33,783 nucleotides of DNA from Candidatus Babelota bacterium (lineage in GTDB: Bacteria > Babelota > Babeliae > Babelales > JAHIUU01). Position numbers and translations under genes: made by a program. The notes below the pieces were generated by a model. The model saw nothing but the letters and a program-made list of their open reading frames with translations, had not been told where the DNA came from and did not search any database. Positions 23,764 to 32,115 of the stretch are shown piece after piece. Position 1 is the first letter of the stretch. Every line of letters begins with the position of its first letter. The stretch spans positions 1-33,783 of the forward strand of contig JAHIUU010000009.1 of assembly GCA_018817025.1 (NCBI GenBank), in the 5' to 3' direction.

Positions 23764-25194
23764 CTACAATAAATCAGCCGCCATCTTTGCCAGGTCGCTT
23801 CGTTCGCTTGTTTCTAGGAATACGGTGCCGCAAATCGACTCCTGCTTGAGCTTTTCTGCGGAAACGATCAGGCCGTTGCTGGTGAAGTCTAGGTAGGGGG
23901 AATCGATTTGAAACGGGTCACCGGCGACGATCATTTTTGTTCCCTCGCTAGCTCTGCTAACAATTGTTTTTATCACGTGAGGGGTCAAATTTTGCGCCTC
24001 GTCAATGAAAACATACTGGTTTGATATTGACCGCCCTCGCATGTATGTGATTGCCTCTAAGCTCAAAATGCCCCTTTGCTTGAGACGGTCAATCTCTCCA
24101 GCGATATCTTGTGGTCGTTGACCTCTCCTTCGGTCGTCGGGTCGTTCGGAAGATCGCCTTCTATGTCTTCGTTCTTTTGCTCTTTCACCAAGGGTAGCGC
24201 TGTCTAGCTCGCTCAATATAATTTCTAGATTGTCGTATACCGGCTGCATCCAGTGGAACAGTTTTTCCTGGACATCTCCTGGTAAGAAGCCGATGTCGGC
24301 GCCAAGTGCGACGATAGGGCGGGAGATGAGAAATCTTCGGTAGAGGTGTTCTTTTATTACTTTGAACAGGCCTGCCAATAGAACCAAGAATGTTTTGCCG
24401 GTGCCGGCTGGTCCCGAAAGGAAAACGAGTTTGACAGAGTCGTCAAGCAGGAGGTCGAGGGCCATCGCCTGTTGAATGTTTCTAGGGCCGAAATCGCGCC
24501 AGAATTTTTGGTTAAAGATTTCTTTAAAGTTGTTTCCACCCATGTATCGAAATAGGCGGTTGTTCCACTCGTTTTTTTCGCTTTGCAGGATGACAAATTC
24601 GTTAGCAAAGAGTGTGTGCTCTCCTAGAAAATCAGGAAGTTTCTTTTCGGTCATCTTTTTAAGTTCGATACTTGAGGTTGAGATTGATTGCCAGCCTTTA
24701 TAGAAGTCTTCGTGAGTGACGGTTCCTTTTGTGTAATCTTCTGCTTCTATCCCTAGGGCGTCTGCTTTGACCCGTAGGTTAATATCTTTGGTAATGAAGG
24801 TGACTTCGTAGCCGGCTTTTACGAGGTCGATGGTGTTTTGTATGATAATGTTGTCGATTGTTTTCGAGCAGACTTTGATAGTAAGGGCTTTTGGGATTGG
24901 GAGTACTCTGAGTATTGAAGGGGGTTCGTTTTCCAGTGTTACCCCTTTGATAAGGTCTCCTTTGACTCTGAGTTCATCAAGGATTCTGATTACATGACGG
25001 GCGTTCATACCCAATTCGTTTTGTTCTTTTTTAAATTCGTCTAGTTCTTCCAGGACGGCAAACGGGATTCCTATGACAACCCCTTTGAATGAAAAAAGTG
25101 AGTTGCTGTCGTGAAGCAATACGTTTGTGTCGAGTACGAAAACACGCTTTTTTCGTAAAGGGTTGCTTGCTTTTGATGATTTGGAAACAGGCAT
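23764..25194 (-). CDS. phoH: PIN-PhoH family ATPase
   Basis: 476 residues with an N-terminal PIN nuclease-like domain (about 17-150; V-F-V-L-D-T-N with D22) and a C-terminal PhoH ATPase: Walker A GPAGTGKT at 261-268, Walker B V-F-I-D-E-A-Q around D398-E399, then A-G-D-P-F-Q. Members act on RNA, with helicase and RNase activities reported for PhoH2-type proteins; which applies here is not shown. An Arg-rich insertion (about 338-360) between the Walker motifs could bind nucleic acid. AGGAG stands seven bases before the ATG. Confidence 0.9.
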   Translation of the reverse strand: MPVSKSSKASNPLRKKRVFVLDTNVLLHDSNSLFSFKGVVIGIPFAVLEELDEFKKEQNELGMNARHVIRILDELRVKGDLIKGVTLENEPPSILRVLPIPKALTIKVCSKTIDNIIIQNTIDLVKAGYEVTFITKDINLRVKADALGIEAEDYTKGTVTHEDFYKGWQSISTSSIELKKMTEKKLPDFLGEHTLFANEFVILQSEKNEWNNRLFRYMGGNNFKEIFNQKFWRDFGPRNIQQAMALDLLLDDSVKLVFLSGPAGTGKTFLVLLAGLFKVIKEHLYRRFLISRPIVALGADIGFLPGDVQEKLFHWMQPVYDNLEIILSELDSATLGERAKERRHRRRSSERPDDRRRGQRPQDIAGEIDRLKQRGILSLEAITYMRGRSISNQYVFIDEAQNLTPHVIKTIVSRASEGTKMIVAGDPFQIDSPYLDFTSNGLIVSAEKLKQESICGTVFLETSERSDLAKMAADLL

Positions 25195-25287
25195 AAGGGG
25201 ACTCCTTTTTTTGTCAATAGTATCACTACCTAAAGTTCAAGAGCAAGGGTCTGGATTGAATTGATGGCCAAATGGCAGTAAGAAGCG

Positions 25288-25320
25288 AGGGCTGTTTAAG
25301 GCCTGGTGAGCCCTGCTTGC
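25288..25320. repeat. Possible B-type palindrome upstream of thrS
   Basis: AGGGCT (25288-25293) and AGCCCT (25309-25314) pair around a 15-base loop, in a GC-rich patch reading GCAGGGCTCACC on the minus strand, similar to the start of B1. Membership in the family is uncertain. Confidence 0.35.
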
Positions 25321-25409
25321 AGAATTCGTTCTAGAGTTTTTGCGAAAAAACATAGAGTTGGTATGATGGACTAGGTAAAATTTGTCTTTAGAGAAAAAAG
25401 GTCAACCAT

Positions 25410-27119
25410 ATGAAAAACGAAGAGCGATTACATAATTTGCGGCATTCTGCGGCGCATCTATTAGCACAGGCTGTTCTAGAGCTTTTTCCTGGGACGAAAA
25501 TCACAATAGGCCCTGTTACTAAGACCGGTTTTTTCTATGACTTTTTACCGCCAGAAAACTTTAAAGAAGACGATTTGCCGAAAATAGAAGAAAAGATGCG
25601 CCAGCTTGCAAAGCAGGATTTTGCGATTAAAGGGAAGCAAGTATCGCATCAGGAGGCAAAAGAACTTTTCAAGGACAACGAATTCAAAATCGAGATTATC
25701 GAAGGTCTCGATTCAAGCGAACCAATTACTATCTACTCTCAAGGCAATTTTATAGACCTCTGTAAAGGTGGGCATGTTGCGTCAACCGGTGAGCTTGGTC
25801 ATTTTAAATTGCTAGGCGTCTCTGGTTCTTATTGGCGTGCGGATCGAGAGGGTATCCCCCTCCAGCGAATTTCTGGGGTAGTATTTGAATCGAAAGATGA
25901 TTTTGAGCAGTATGTTAAACGGGTAGAAGAGGCCAAGTTGTACGACCATCGTCGGTTGGGTAAACAGCTTGACCTTTTTTCGTTTCACGAGGAAGCGCCG
26001 GGGATTGTTTTTTTTCACGCCAAAGGCATGAAAATTTTTAACAACCTGGTTGCTTACTTGCGTAAGCTGCAAGACGATGCGGGGTATCAGGAAGTGAGGA
26101 CTCCACTTGTGTTACACGAATCGCTTTGGAAGACGTCTGGTCATTATGAAAATTATAAAGAGAACATGTTTTTTACAAATATTGAAAAAGCGACTCACTG
26201 TGTGCGTCCTATGAATTGCCCTGGTGGGGTGCTTTTGTACAAAGAGCGGCCGCATTCGTATAGAGAGCTTCCGTTGCGGGTTGCAGAGTTTGGAGTTGTT
26301 CATAGATGCGAGCTTTCTGGGGTTCTTCACGGAATGTTTCGAGTTCGAGGCTTTACAATGGACGACGCTCATATTTACTGTACCCCAGATCAGGTGGCTG
26401 ATGAGGTTGCCGGTGTTCTGAAGCTGACGACGCAGGTGTACAAAAAATTTGGATTCGAAAATCTCAAGATGGCGCTTGCGACCAGACCTGAGAAGTCGAT
26501 AGGTTCGGATGAACTTTGGCAGACAGGTATCGATGCACTCAAAGTTGGGCTTGAAACCTCTGGGTTTAAGTATGAAATCAATGAGGGAGAAGGCGCGTTT
26601 TACGGGCCGAAGATCGAGATTCATATCAAAGATGCAATGGGGCGTGAGTGGCAGTGTGGGACCGTGCAGGTTGACTTCTTCTTGCCGCAAAATTTTGATA
26701 TTGAATATATCGATTCAGACCAGAGTCGAAAGCGACCAGTTATGATCCATCGAGCGATTTATGGGTCGCTAGAGCGGTTTATCGGTATTTTGACCGAGCA
26801 CTATAGAGGACATTTTCCGTTTTGGTTGGCGCCGGTGCAGGCGTGTGTCTTAACCATTACGGACAAGCAAATGGAGTATGCAGGAACGGTTCTTGCCAGG
26901 CTTAAAAGTCATGGAATACGAGTGGAGCTTGATGAGTCTGGCGACCAGATTTCGGCGCAGATCAGACACGCTCAGCTTGATAAAATTCCATGGATGGTGG
27001 TTATTGGTAAGAAAGAAGAGGCGCAGGGAACCGTTACGCTTCGTCATGTTGACGGTAAGCAGGAATTTGGCCTTACCGTTGAAGATTTGCTTGCAAGAGC
27101 GAAAGAACTAAACAAATAA
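25410..27119 (+). CDS. thrS: Threonyl-tRNA synthetase lacking the TGS domain
   Basis: Charges tRNA-Thr. The protein has 569 residues and starts directly in the editing (N2) domain; the usual N-terminal TGS domain of about 60 residues is absent. The start is supported by AAAGG eight bases upstream. Editing-site residues H12, H16, C118 and H122 are present. The catalytic zinc ligands are C270, H321 and H447. The family motif M-N-C-P-G-H reads M-N-C-P-G-G here. Motif 3 is G-S-L-E-R-F, and the anticodon domain runs from about 470. A strong terminator follows. Confidence 0.95.
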   Translation: MKNEERLHNLRHSAAHLLAQAVLELFPGTKITIGPVTKTGFFYDFLPPENFKEDDLPKIEEKMRQLAKQDFAIKGKQVSHQEAKELFKDNEFKIEIIEGLDSSEPITIYSQGNFIDLCKGGHVASTGELGHFKLLGVSGSYWRADREGIPLQRISGVVFESKDDFEQYVKRVEEAKLYDHRRLGKQLDLFSFHEEAPGIVFFHAKGMKIFNNLVAYLRKLQDDAGYQEVRTPLVLHESLWKTSGHYENYKENMFFTNIEKATHCVRPMNCPGGVLLYKERPHSYRELPLRVAEFGVVHRCELSGVLHGMFRVRGFTMDDAHIYCTPDQVADEVAGVLKLTTQVYKKFGFENLKMALATRPEKSIGSDELWQTGIDALKVGLETSGFKYEINEGEGAFYGPKIEIHIKDAMGREWQCGTVQVDFFLPQNFDIEYIDSDQSRKRPVMIHRAIYGSLERFIGILTEHYRGHFPFWLAPVQACVLTITDKQMEYAGTVLARLKSHGIRVELDESGDQISAQIRHAQLDKIPWMVVIGKKEEAQGTVTLRHVDGKQEFGLTVEDLLARAKELNK

Positions 27120-27142
27120 TAACTGTTGTTTTTCTGCTGAGG

Positions 27143-27182
27143 GTCTTCTTGTCAGATTGAATTTGACAAGAAGACTTGTTTT
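27143..27182 (+). terminator. Intrinsic terminator of thrS
   Basis: A perfect 12-bp stem pairs 27143-27154 with 27164-27175 around a 9-base loop, followed by TTGTTTTTG. Confidence 0.88.
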
Positions 27183-27218
27183 TGTTGTTTATATGATCTA
27201 AAAAAGAAAGTTTTTATT

Positions 27219-28454
27219 ATGATTACGCGAAAGAGTTTTATTTTTGGTTGTATTCTTATGGCAACAAGATTGCTTGTACCTGCTCCAACTTTATTGAATT
27301 ATCTCGAACGAAATGGTAATGGCGTTGGAATTATTGGGATTACAACCGAAGATTGGTACTTGACTTCCGATGGTGAAAGAGTTGCGCACACTTATTTGAA
27401 AGAAGATGGTCTCAAGGATGATTCTGACTACAAAGAGGCTCTGCGTGAGGTTTTTTGTCAACAGATGAGTTTTCATAATTATGAGAACATAAGCGTTGAA
27501 TTTCTCCTGGAGGCTCGAAATAGAAAAGGGAAAACGCCGCTGTTTCCACGAAATCTTGGTTCATATTACACGAAAAACAATAATAAGAACCAAGCGTTTT
27601 TATGTCGCAATATTTGGAAGAAGGATGTCGAATATTTGCTGCGCGCCATCGGAGAGTCCAAGAAGCAAAAAATTAGTGGTCGTACGGCTGGTTATTATGA
27701 AAAGATTTTTAGCTTCGCAGAAAAAGGGTTTAAGAATGTTCTAATTTGTGAGATAGCAAATCTTGATGGAGAAAAAGCATGCTTTTTAAATGATTACTTG
27801 AAGGAGCTGAAAACGATCAGACGCCTATTTACGTTTATTGGCGAAACGTTTCCACAGGAAAAGACCTTGGTTCTCGCTTTAAATAAGATAGAGCAGAAAG
27901 TATGCAAGAATCATAAGAAGAATTGTTCTTGTGGTAAGCGCAAGATTGCGAATTTGGTTGACAGTATCACGGATTTCTATTGGGGTGCGCGTTATTTTAC
28001 AAAAGTGATGAATTCGCAGAATAGGCGTTGCAGCGGGGCGATAAAGACAATTATTGTTTGTAATGTTGATACGGCTGAGCAGGTTGCAGAGATGCTTGAG
28101 AAGACAGGCTATGTTAGTAAGTATCTTCATTATGATGACTCTAATAAGCCTGTGAGCGAAAAAAGAATTGCACCGTACGATGTAAAAAGTTTTGTGAATT
28201 TTGTCATTGGTTGTTGTAATGTTTGCGGGAAAAATGGAAAGAATATGTGTGGAAGCTGCAAAAAAGCTTTTTATTGTTGTAAAGAGTGTCAGGAGAGTGA
28301 TCGGAAGAATCACAAGAAAGGTTGCCAAAAAAAGGTGCCCTTTGCTCGGGAAAAAGACGTTTTCAGTACGGCAAAAAAATTGTGTACTGAAGTGCTGGGT
28401 CCTGAGAGCGATGAGTGGGAAGAGAAAAAAGTTTTCCGGTCGCCTTATCACTAA
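27219..28454 (+). CDS. MYND-type zinc finger protein
   Basis: 411 residues. The N-terminus has a basic start and a hydrophobic stretch (about 7-26) that could be an export signal, though it is less clear than in the RING protein. The C-terminus carries a full MYND pattern: C333/C336, C344/C347, C353/C357, H365 and C369, with the typical F-Y-C-x-x-x-C-Q core. A separate cysteine cluster, N-C-S-C-G-K, lies near 230. The middle (about 20-320) is not recognised. MYND fingers bind proline-rich partners in eukaryotes; in bacteria they are unusual and suggest host interaction, by inference. Confidence 0.75.
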   Translation: MITRKSFIFGCILMATRLLVPAPTLLNYLERNGNGVGIIGITTEDWYLTSDGERVAHTYLKEDGLKDDSDYKEALREVFCQQMSFHNYENISVEFLLEARNRKGKTPLFPRNLGSYYTKNNNKNQAFLCRNIWKKDVEYLLRAIGESKKQKISGRTAGYYEKIFSFAEKGFKNVLICEIANLDGEKACFLNDYLKELKTIRRLFTFIGETFPQEKTLVLALNKIEQKVCKNHKKNCSCGKRKIANLVDSITDFYWGARYFTKVMNSQNRRCSGAIKTIIVCNVDTAEQVAEMLEKTGYVSKYLHYDDSNKPVSEKRIAPYDVKSFVNFVIGCCNVCGKNGKNMCGSCKKAFYCCKECQESDRKNHKKGCQKKVPFAREKDVFSTAKKLCTEVLGPESDEWEEKKVFRSPYH

Positions 28455-28506
28455 TATTTTTCTTGCTCGGTGCCGGCCATTCTGCTAGGGTATCACTTAG
28501 GTTTTT

Positions 28507-28625
28507 AGGAGGTCATTATGAGGAGCATAAAAAGATTTGTTTGTAAAAAAGCCACTGACGGTTTCGCCAGTGGCTTTTTTTTTGCTCTAGCATCGAGATG
28601 GGAGGATGTGTCATGGAGGCGATGA
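28507..28625 (+). CDS. Possible 35-residue ORF containing a terminator
   Basis: A perfect AGGAGG (28507-28512) lies five bases before an ATG at 28518, which opens 35 codons ending at 28625 (start M-R-S-I-K-R-F-V). The terminator at 28551-28583 falls inside the frame and gives it G-F-F-F. This is either a short translated leader cut by termination or a chance frame in the 3' region of the MYND gene. Confidence 0.25.
28551..28583 (+). terminator. Intrinsic terminator after the MYND gene
   Basis: Stem GCCACTG (28551-28557) and CAGTGGC (28568-28574), flanked by A and T runs that extend the pairing, then nine T. Confidence 0.9.
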
Positions 28626-28711
28626 CGGAACTGATTATGAGGTTTGTATACCTCAAGTTAGCGGTATTGCTGGTGGTTGCTTTTTGCTTGGTGGCCAGAC
28701 ACCTGGCCTAG
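28613..28711 (+). CDS. Possible 32-residue single-span membrane peptide
   Basis: ATG at 28613 with GGGAGG upstream. The peptide has a short polar start (M-E-A-M-T-E-L) and a strongly hydrophobic stretch of about 18 residues ending C-L-V-A-R-H-L-A. It ends opposite the 3' end of nth and lies just after the terminator. Hydrophobic short frames arise easily in T-rich DNA, so this is tentative. Confidence 0.2.
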   Translation: MEAMTELIMRFVYLKLAVLLVVAFCLVARHLA

Positions 28712-29370
28712 GGTTGCCGAGCTCTGCCATATTCACAAAAACGATGAACAGCACACCACGCGCACTTTGGTGCGCGTGGTGTGCATTTATTTTGGCCCCA
28801 TATAACAAGTAATGTGTTCCATTCGATCCAGTGCTTTTTAGGTAAAATTTTTTCAAGTGCCCGCTCGGTTGCTTCTGGGGTTCTTGTTGCCACGAGCCCT
28901 AGCCGATTTGAGATGCGATGGACATGAGTGTCGACGCAGATTGCTGGGATATTATAAGCAAGTCCAAGTACTAAATTCGCGGTTTTGCGGCCGACCCCTC
29001 TAATTTTCAATAGTCTATCGAGTGAACGTGGAACGGTGTCCCCATATTTTTCGTGAATAGTAGTGCTAACTTCATGTAACACTTTTGATTTGTTTTTATA
29101 AAAGCCGGATTTAAAGATAATCTTCTCGAGTTTAGCCCGGGGAATTGCTAAAAGTTCTTGCGGAGTCTGTGCCTTTTTGAATAGGGTACGACATACGTGA
29201 ATGGTAACAACATCTTTTGCCCGTAGGCTAAGAAGACAGCTTATCAGAATCAAAAATGGCATTTTTCCATATTCTTGGATGATGATATCGATAAGTGGTG
29301 GTGGATATTGTTTGGTTTCGTGACGAAGTGTGGCTATGACTGTTTTGATTTGTTGTTTCGTTGTTTGCAT
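28708..29370 (-). CDS. nth: Endonuclease III
   Basis: A base-excision repair glycosylase/AP lyase removing oxidised pyrimidines. 220 residues. The helix-hairpin-helix is in R-G-V-G-R-K-T-A with catalytic K129, and the catalytic Asp is D147 in V-D-T-H-V. The 4Fe-4S cluster loop is complete: C196, C203, C206 and C212 with spacing 6-2-5. The usual L-S-A-Q-T-T-D segment reads L-S-L-R-A-K-D. The DNA for the cluster loop forms a 15-bp perfect hairpin. The gene diverges from xerC, and its ATG lies six bases after a TATACT. Confidence 0.95.
   Translation of the reverse strand: MQTTKQQIKTVIATLRHETKQYPPPLIDIIIQEYGKMPFLILISCLLSLRAKDVVTIHVCRTLFKKAQTPQELLAIPRAKLEKIIFKSGFYKNKSKVLHEVSTTIHEKYGDTVPRSLDRLLKIRGVGRKTANLVLGLAYNIPAICVDTHVHRISNRLGLVATRTPEATERALEKILPKKHWIEWNTLLVIWGQNKCTPRAPKCAWCAVHRFCEYGRARQP
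28751..28784. repeat. 15-bp perfect hairpin inside nth
   Basis: Arms 28751-28765 and 28770-28784 are perfectly complementary around TTTG. The palindrome encodes the iron-sulfur loop of Nth (C-T-P-R-A-P-K-C-A-W-C). Confidence 0.85.
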
Positions 29371-29376
29371 GTGGAT

Positions 29377-29406
29377 AGTATACTAAGCTTTGGTTTTCTT
29401 TGTTAG
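29377..29406 (-). promoter_or_regulatory. Promoter of nth, possibly leaderless
   Basis: On the minus strand CTAACA (29406-29401) and TATACT (29382-29377) are spaced by 18 bases. The nth ATG begins six bases after the -10, so transcription would start at or next to the start codon. Confidence 0.45.
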
Positions 29407-29432
29407 CAGCTAAAACGTGAGGGATAGGTGTC

Positions 29433-30386
29433 ATGGATTTACGGGGGTTTACTCAAAATGTCGACCAGTTTTTGACGTATTTGGAGGTTGAAAAAAATCT
29501 GTCGTCTCATACGTTGCGGGCATACCGTAGTGATCTCCAACAGCTGAAAGAGTTTTGGGAAAGAAGCGGAAAAAGTGATCCTGAGATCGCAACTGATGTA
29601 ACCCAAGTAGTCCGTCGATTTATTCGCTCGCTTTACTTCAAAAAAATTGCGAAATCGTCGTTAGCTCGCAAGCTTTCCTGCATTCGTTCGTTGGTTGCCT
29701 ATCTCAAGGGCGAAGGAATTATGCTCTCTATCTCTGTGAAGAACCCAAGAATCCCACGAAAACTTCCATCGATACTGACGGTCGATGAAATATTCTATTT
29801 GCTTGATGGAGTTAAAACGTCTGACCTGCCAACACGGTTTCCGTTTCGGGATAGAGCAATTTTCGAGCTTTTGTATGCAACCGGTGTTCGGTGCTCTGAG
29901 CTTGTGAAAATTCAACTGCAAAATATCGATTTTAAAGGGAAAAGTATTGTTGTTTCTGGAAAGGGGAGAAAATCTCGTCTTGTATTGTTTGGTCAAAAAG
30001 CGAAGAGTGTTTTAGAGTCTTATCTAAAAGAAGAGCGAGTGTTTCTTACTGGAAGTAGAAGGCCGTCTGGATTAGAAGAGAGTGACTTTTTATTTTTAAA
30101 TTATTCCGGTGGGCCATTAACGACCCGGTCGGTGCAGCGTGTTTGTTCGATGTTCAAGAAGTTTTTAAAAGTTGAGCGAAAACTTACCCCGCACAAGCTT
30201 CGGCACTCGTTTGCTACGCACTTATTGAATCAAGGGGTTGATTTGCGGGTAATCCAGGAGCTTCTCGGCCATAAAACACTTGCGACGACACAGATTTATA
30301 CCCAGGTTTCTTCGGCTGAACTCGCAAAAATGTGTGACGAAAAACATCCATTGAATTCGATGGGTCATCTGGTTTTTGATGAATAA
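29433..30386 (+). CDS. xerC: Tyrosine recombinase XerC/XerD type
   Basis: Site-specific recombinase resolving chromosome dimers at dif. 317 residues: a SAM-like core-binding domain (about 5-95; E-K-N-L-S-x-x-T-L-x-A-Y) and a catalytic domain with R153, K177, H254, R257, H280 and nucleophile Y289. The length and close fit to Xer, plus the housekeeping context, argue against a mobile-element integrase. Assignment to XerC rather than XerD is uncertain. It heads a compact operon: the PBP2 start overlaps its stop by eight bases. Confidence 0.9.
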   Translation: MDLRGFTQNVDQFLTYLEVEKNLSSHTLRAYRSDLQQLKEFWERSGKSDPEIATDVTQVVRRFIRSLYFKKIAKSSLARKLSCIRSLVAYLKGEGIMLSISVKNPRIPRKLPSILTVDEIFYLLDGVKTSDLPTRFPFRDRAIFELLYATGVRCSELVKIQLQNIDFKGKSIVVSGKGRKSRLVLFGQKAKSVLESYLKEERVFLTGSRRPSGLEESDFLFLNYSGGPLTTRSVQRVCSMFKKFLKVERKLTPHKLRHSFATHLLNQGVDLRVIQELLGHKTLATTQIYTQVSSAELAKMCDEKHPLNSMGHLVFDE

Positions 30387-32115
30387 AAAAAAAACGTTTC
30401 ATGAAATTGTTTTAGAGGTGCGCAACGGGAAGATTTTTAGGTTTCTTGTTGTTATTTTGTTTTTTGTAATGGTTATTATCTTGAGGCTGTTTTATTTACA
30501 GGTGCATGACAACAGTCGATTTGCCAGACTTGGAAAACGTAATTTTTTACGTACCGAGCGCATTCCGTCTCGGAGAGGGAGTGTTCGTGATTGTCATGGG
30601 AATCTTCTTGCGACAAACAGTCCCGTTTTCGACCTGTACTGGCATGGTACTGGGGCGCACAGCTTGTCTCGTGCGCAAAAAAAATCTATAGATAAGTTGA
30701 TGGCTATTTTGGGGGCTGATTGTGTTGTTTATAAAAAACTAGCGAGGGCTGAACGTTTCTCCCGTCATGTGTTGCTTAAAAAAGATCTTACAAAAGACGA
30801 GTTGTGTCAGATTAGCGAGCAGTGCTCGGGGGTGCCAAACTTAGTCATAGATCGCCATTTTAAGCGTGTGTATCCATATAAAAAGTTCGCAAGTCATGTG
30901 CTTGGTTATTTACGCAAAGCACAGGATAGGGGTAGTTTTACTGGACTGTCTGGTCTCGAGGGTTTATTTCAAAAAGATTTGCAGGGAGAGGCCGGTTATG
31001 TTCAGCATATGACTAACGCGATGGGGCGAAGACTTGCTCAGATTGATCTTCGTGAGGCGGTTGATGGCGCAGATGTGACGCTTACACTTGATACCATGAT
31101 GCAGCGTATTGCTGAGAATTTGTTTGTTGAAGGGCAAGCCGGGGCGTTCGTCGTTATGGACCCAGAGGATGGGGCGATTCGTGCTATGGTGTCGTGGCCG
31201 AGTTTTGACCCAAACTTATTTTTGAGTCCAATTTCGGAGGATGAGTGGAGTGAGAGGCTTATGATGAATAGTCCGCTGTTGAACCGCGCTATCAATGCGC
31301 TTTATCCACCGGCATCTATTTTTAAGTTAGTAACGTTTGTTGCCGGTCTTGAAGAGGGGGTTATCACGACTGATACGGAATTTACTTGTGAGGGGTATAC
31401 GGTATTTGGCGGAAGAAAGTATAATTGTCAGAGGCGATGGGGTCATGGGGTGCAGTCGGCGAAGAAGGCGTTGGGTGTTTCGTGTAATATTCCGTGTTAT
31501 GAGATTGCAAAAAAGATAACAATTGATCAGCTTGCAGCCTATGCAATGCGGTTTGGTCTTGGGCAAACGACCGGTTTTTTGTTTCATGACAAGAGCGGGC
31601 TTGTACCAACTAGCTATTGGAAGCAGGCGCATAAAGGAGAGCGTTGGTGGAAGGGGGAGACTCTTTCGGTTGGTATTGGCCAAAGCTTTTTACTTGTCTC
31701 TCCGTTGCAGGTTGTTCGGATGGTTGCGAGTATTAGCAATGGTTTTTTGGTGAAGCCAAGGATTCTTGAAAATGAAGAGGTTGAGCGGTATCCGTTGTAT
31801 GTTTCAGATGAGACGTTAAACTTTCTGCGTGAGGTGATGAAGGAGGTGGTTTTGCGAGGGACCGGAAGAAGGCTGAGAAGTTTTTCAGATTTTTCCATCT
31901 GTGCAAAAACTGGGACCGCACAGATTGTAAGTTTGCAAAAGCAAAAAAAGGGATCAAAGAAGCAGCTTGAGCATGCATGGTTTGCCTCCTACTTTTCATA
32001 TAAAAACGCAAAGCCGTTGGCGATGGTTGTGTTGGTGGAGAATGCTGGATCGTCCAGGCCGGCGCTGCAGATAGCGAATAAGTTTTTTAGTCTTTATCGG
32101 AAGGTTTTGAGTTGA
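30379..32115 (+). CDS. mrdA: Penicillin-binding protein 2 (transpeptidase)
   Basis: A class B PBP that crosslinks peptidoglycan, normally with RodA during elongation. One N-terminal membrane helix (about 20-40) is followed by the dimerisation domain and the transpeptidase with S313-x-x-K316, S368-x-N370 and K510-T-G. At 578 residues it fits PBP2. I use the ATG at 30379; a TTG one codon earlier is open but unneeded. It could instead be an FtsI-type protein, but the overall form (I-P-S-R-R-G-S-V-R-D near the helix) fits PBP2. It overlaps gmhB by four bases. Confidence 0.88.
   Translation: MNKKKTFHEIVLEVRNGKIFRFLVVILFFVMVIILRLFYLQVHDNSRFARLGKRNFLRTERIPSRRGSVRDCHGNLLATNSPVFDLYWHGTGAHSLSRAQKKSIDKLMAILGADCVVYKKLARAERFSRHVLLKKDLTKDELCQISEQCSGVPNLVIDRHFKRVYPYKKFASHVLGYLRKAQDRGSFTGLSGLEGLFQKDLQGEAGYVQHMTNAMGRRLAQIDLREAVDGADVTLTLDTMMQRIAENLFVEGQAGAFVVMDPEDGAIRAMVSWPSFDPNLFLSPISEDEWSERLMMNSPLLNRAINALYPPASIFKLVTFVAGLEEGVITTDTEFTCEGYTVFGGRKYNCQRRWGHGVQSAKKALGVSCNIPCYEIAKKITIDQLAAYAMRFGLGQTTGFLFHDKSGLVPTSYWKQAHKGERWWKGETLSVGIGQSFLLVSPLQVVRMVASISNGFLVKPRILENEEVERYPLYVSDETLNFLREVMKEVVLRGTGRRLRSFSDFSICAKTGTAQIVSLQKQKKGSKKQLEHAWFASYFSYKNAKPLAMVVLVENAGSSRPALQIANKFFSLYRKVLS

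Noticed and set aside
28606-28812. 68-codon plus-strand frame with several cysteines
   Set aside because: Antisense to the nth 3' end; its cysteines come from the coding palindrome.
29433-30386. Integrase of a genomic island
   Set aside because: Length, motifs and operon with mrdA fit a chromosomal Xer recombinase; no attachment-site repeats or cargo are seen.
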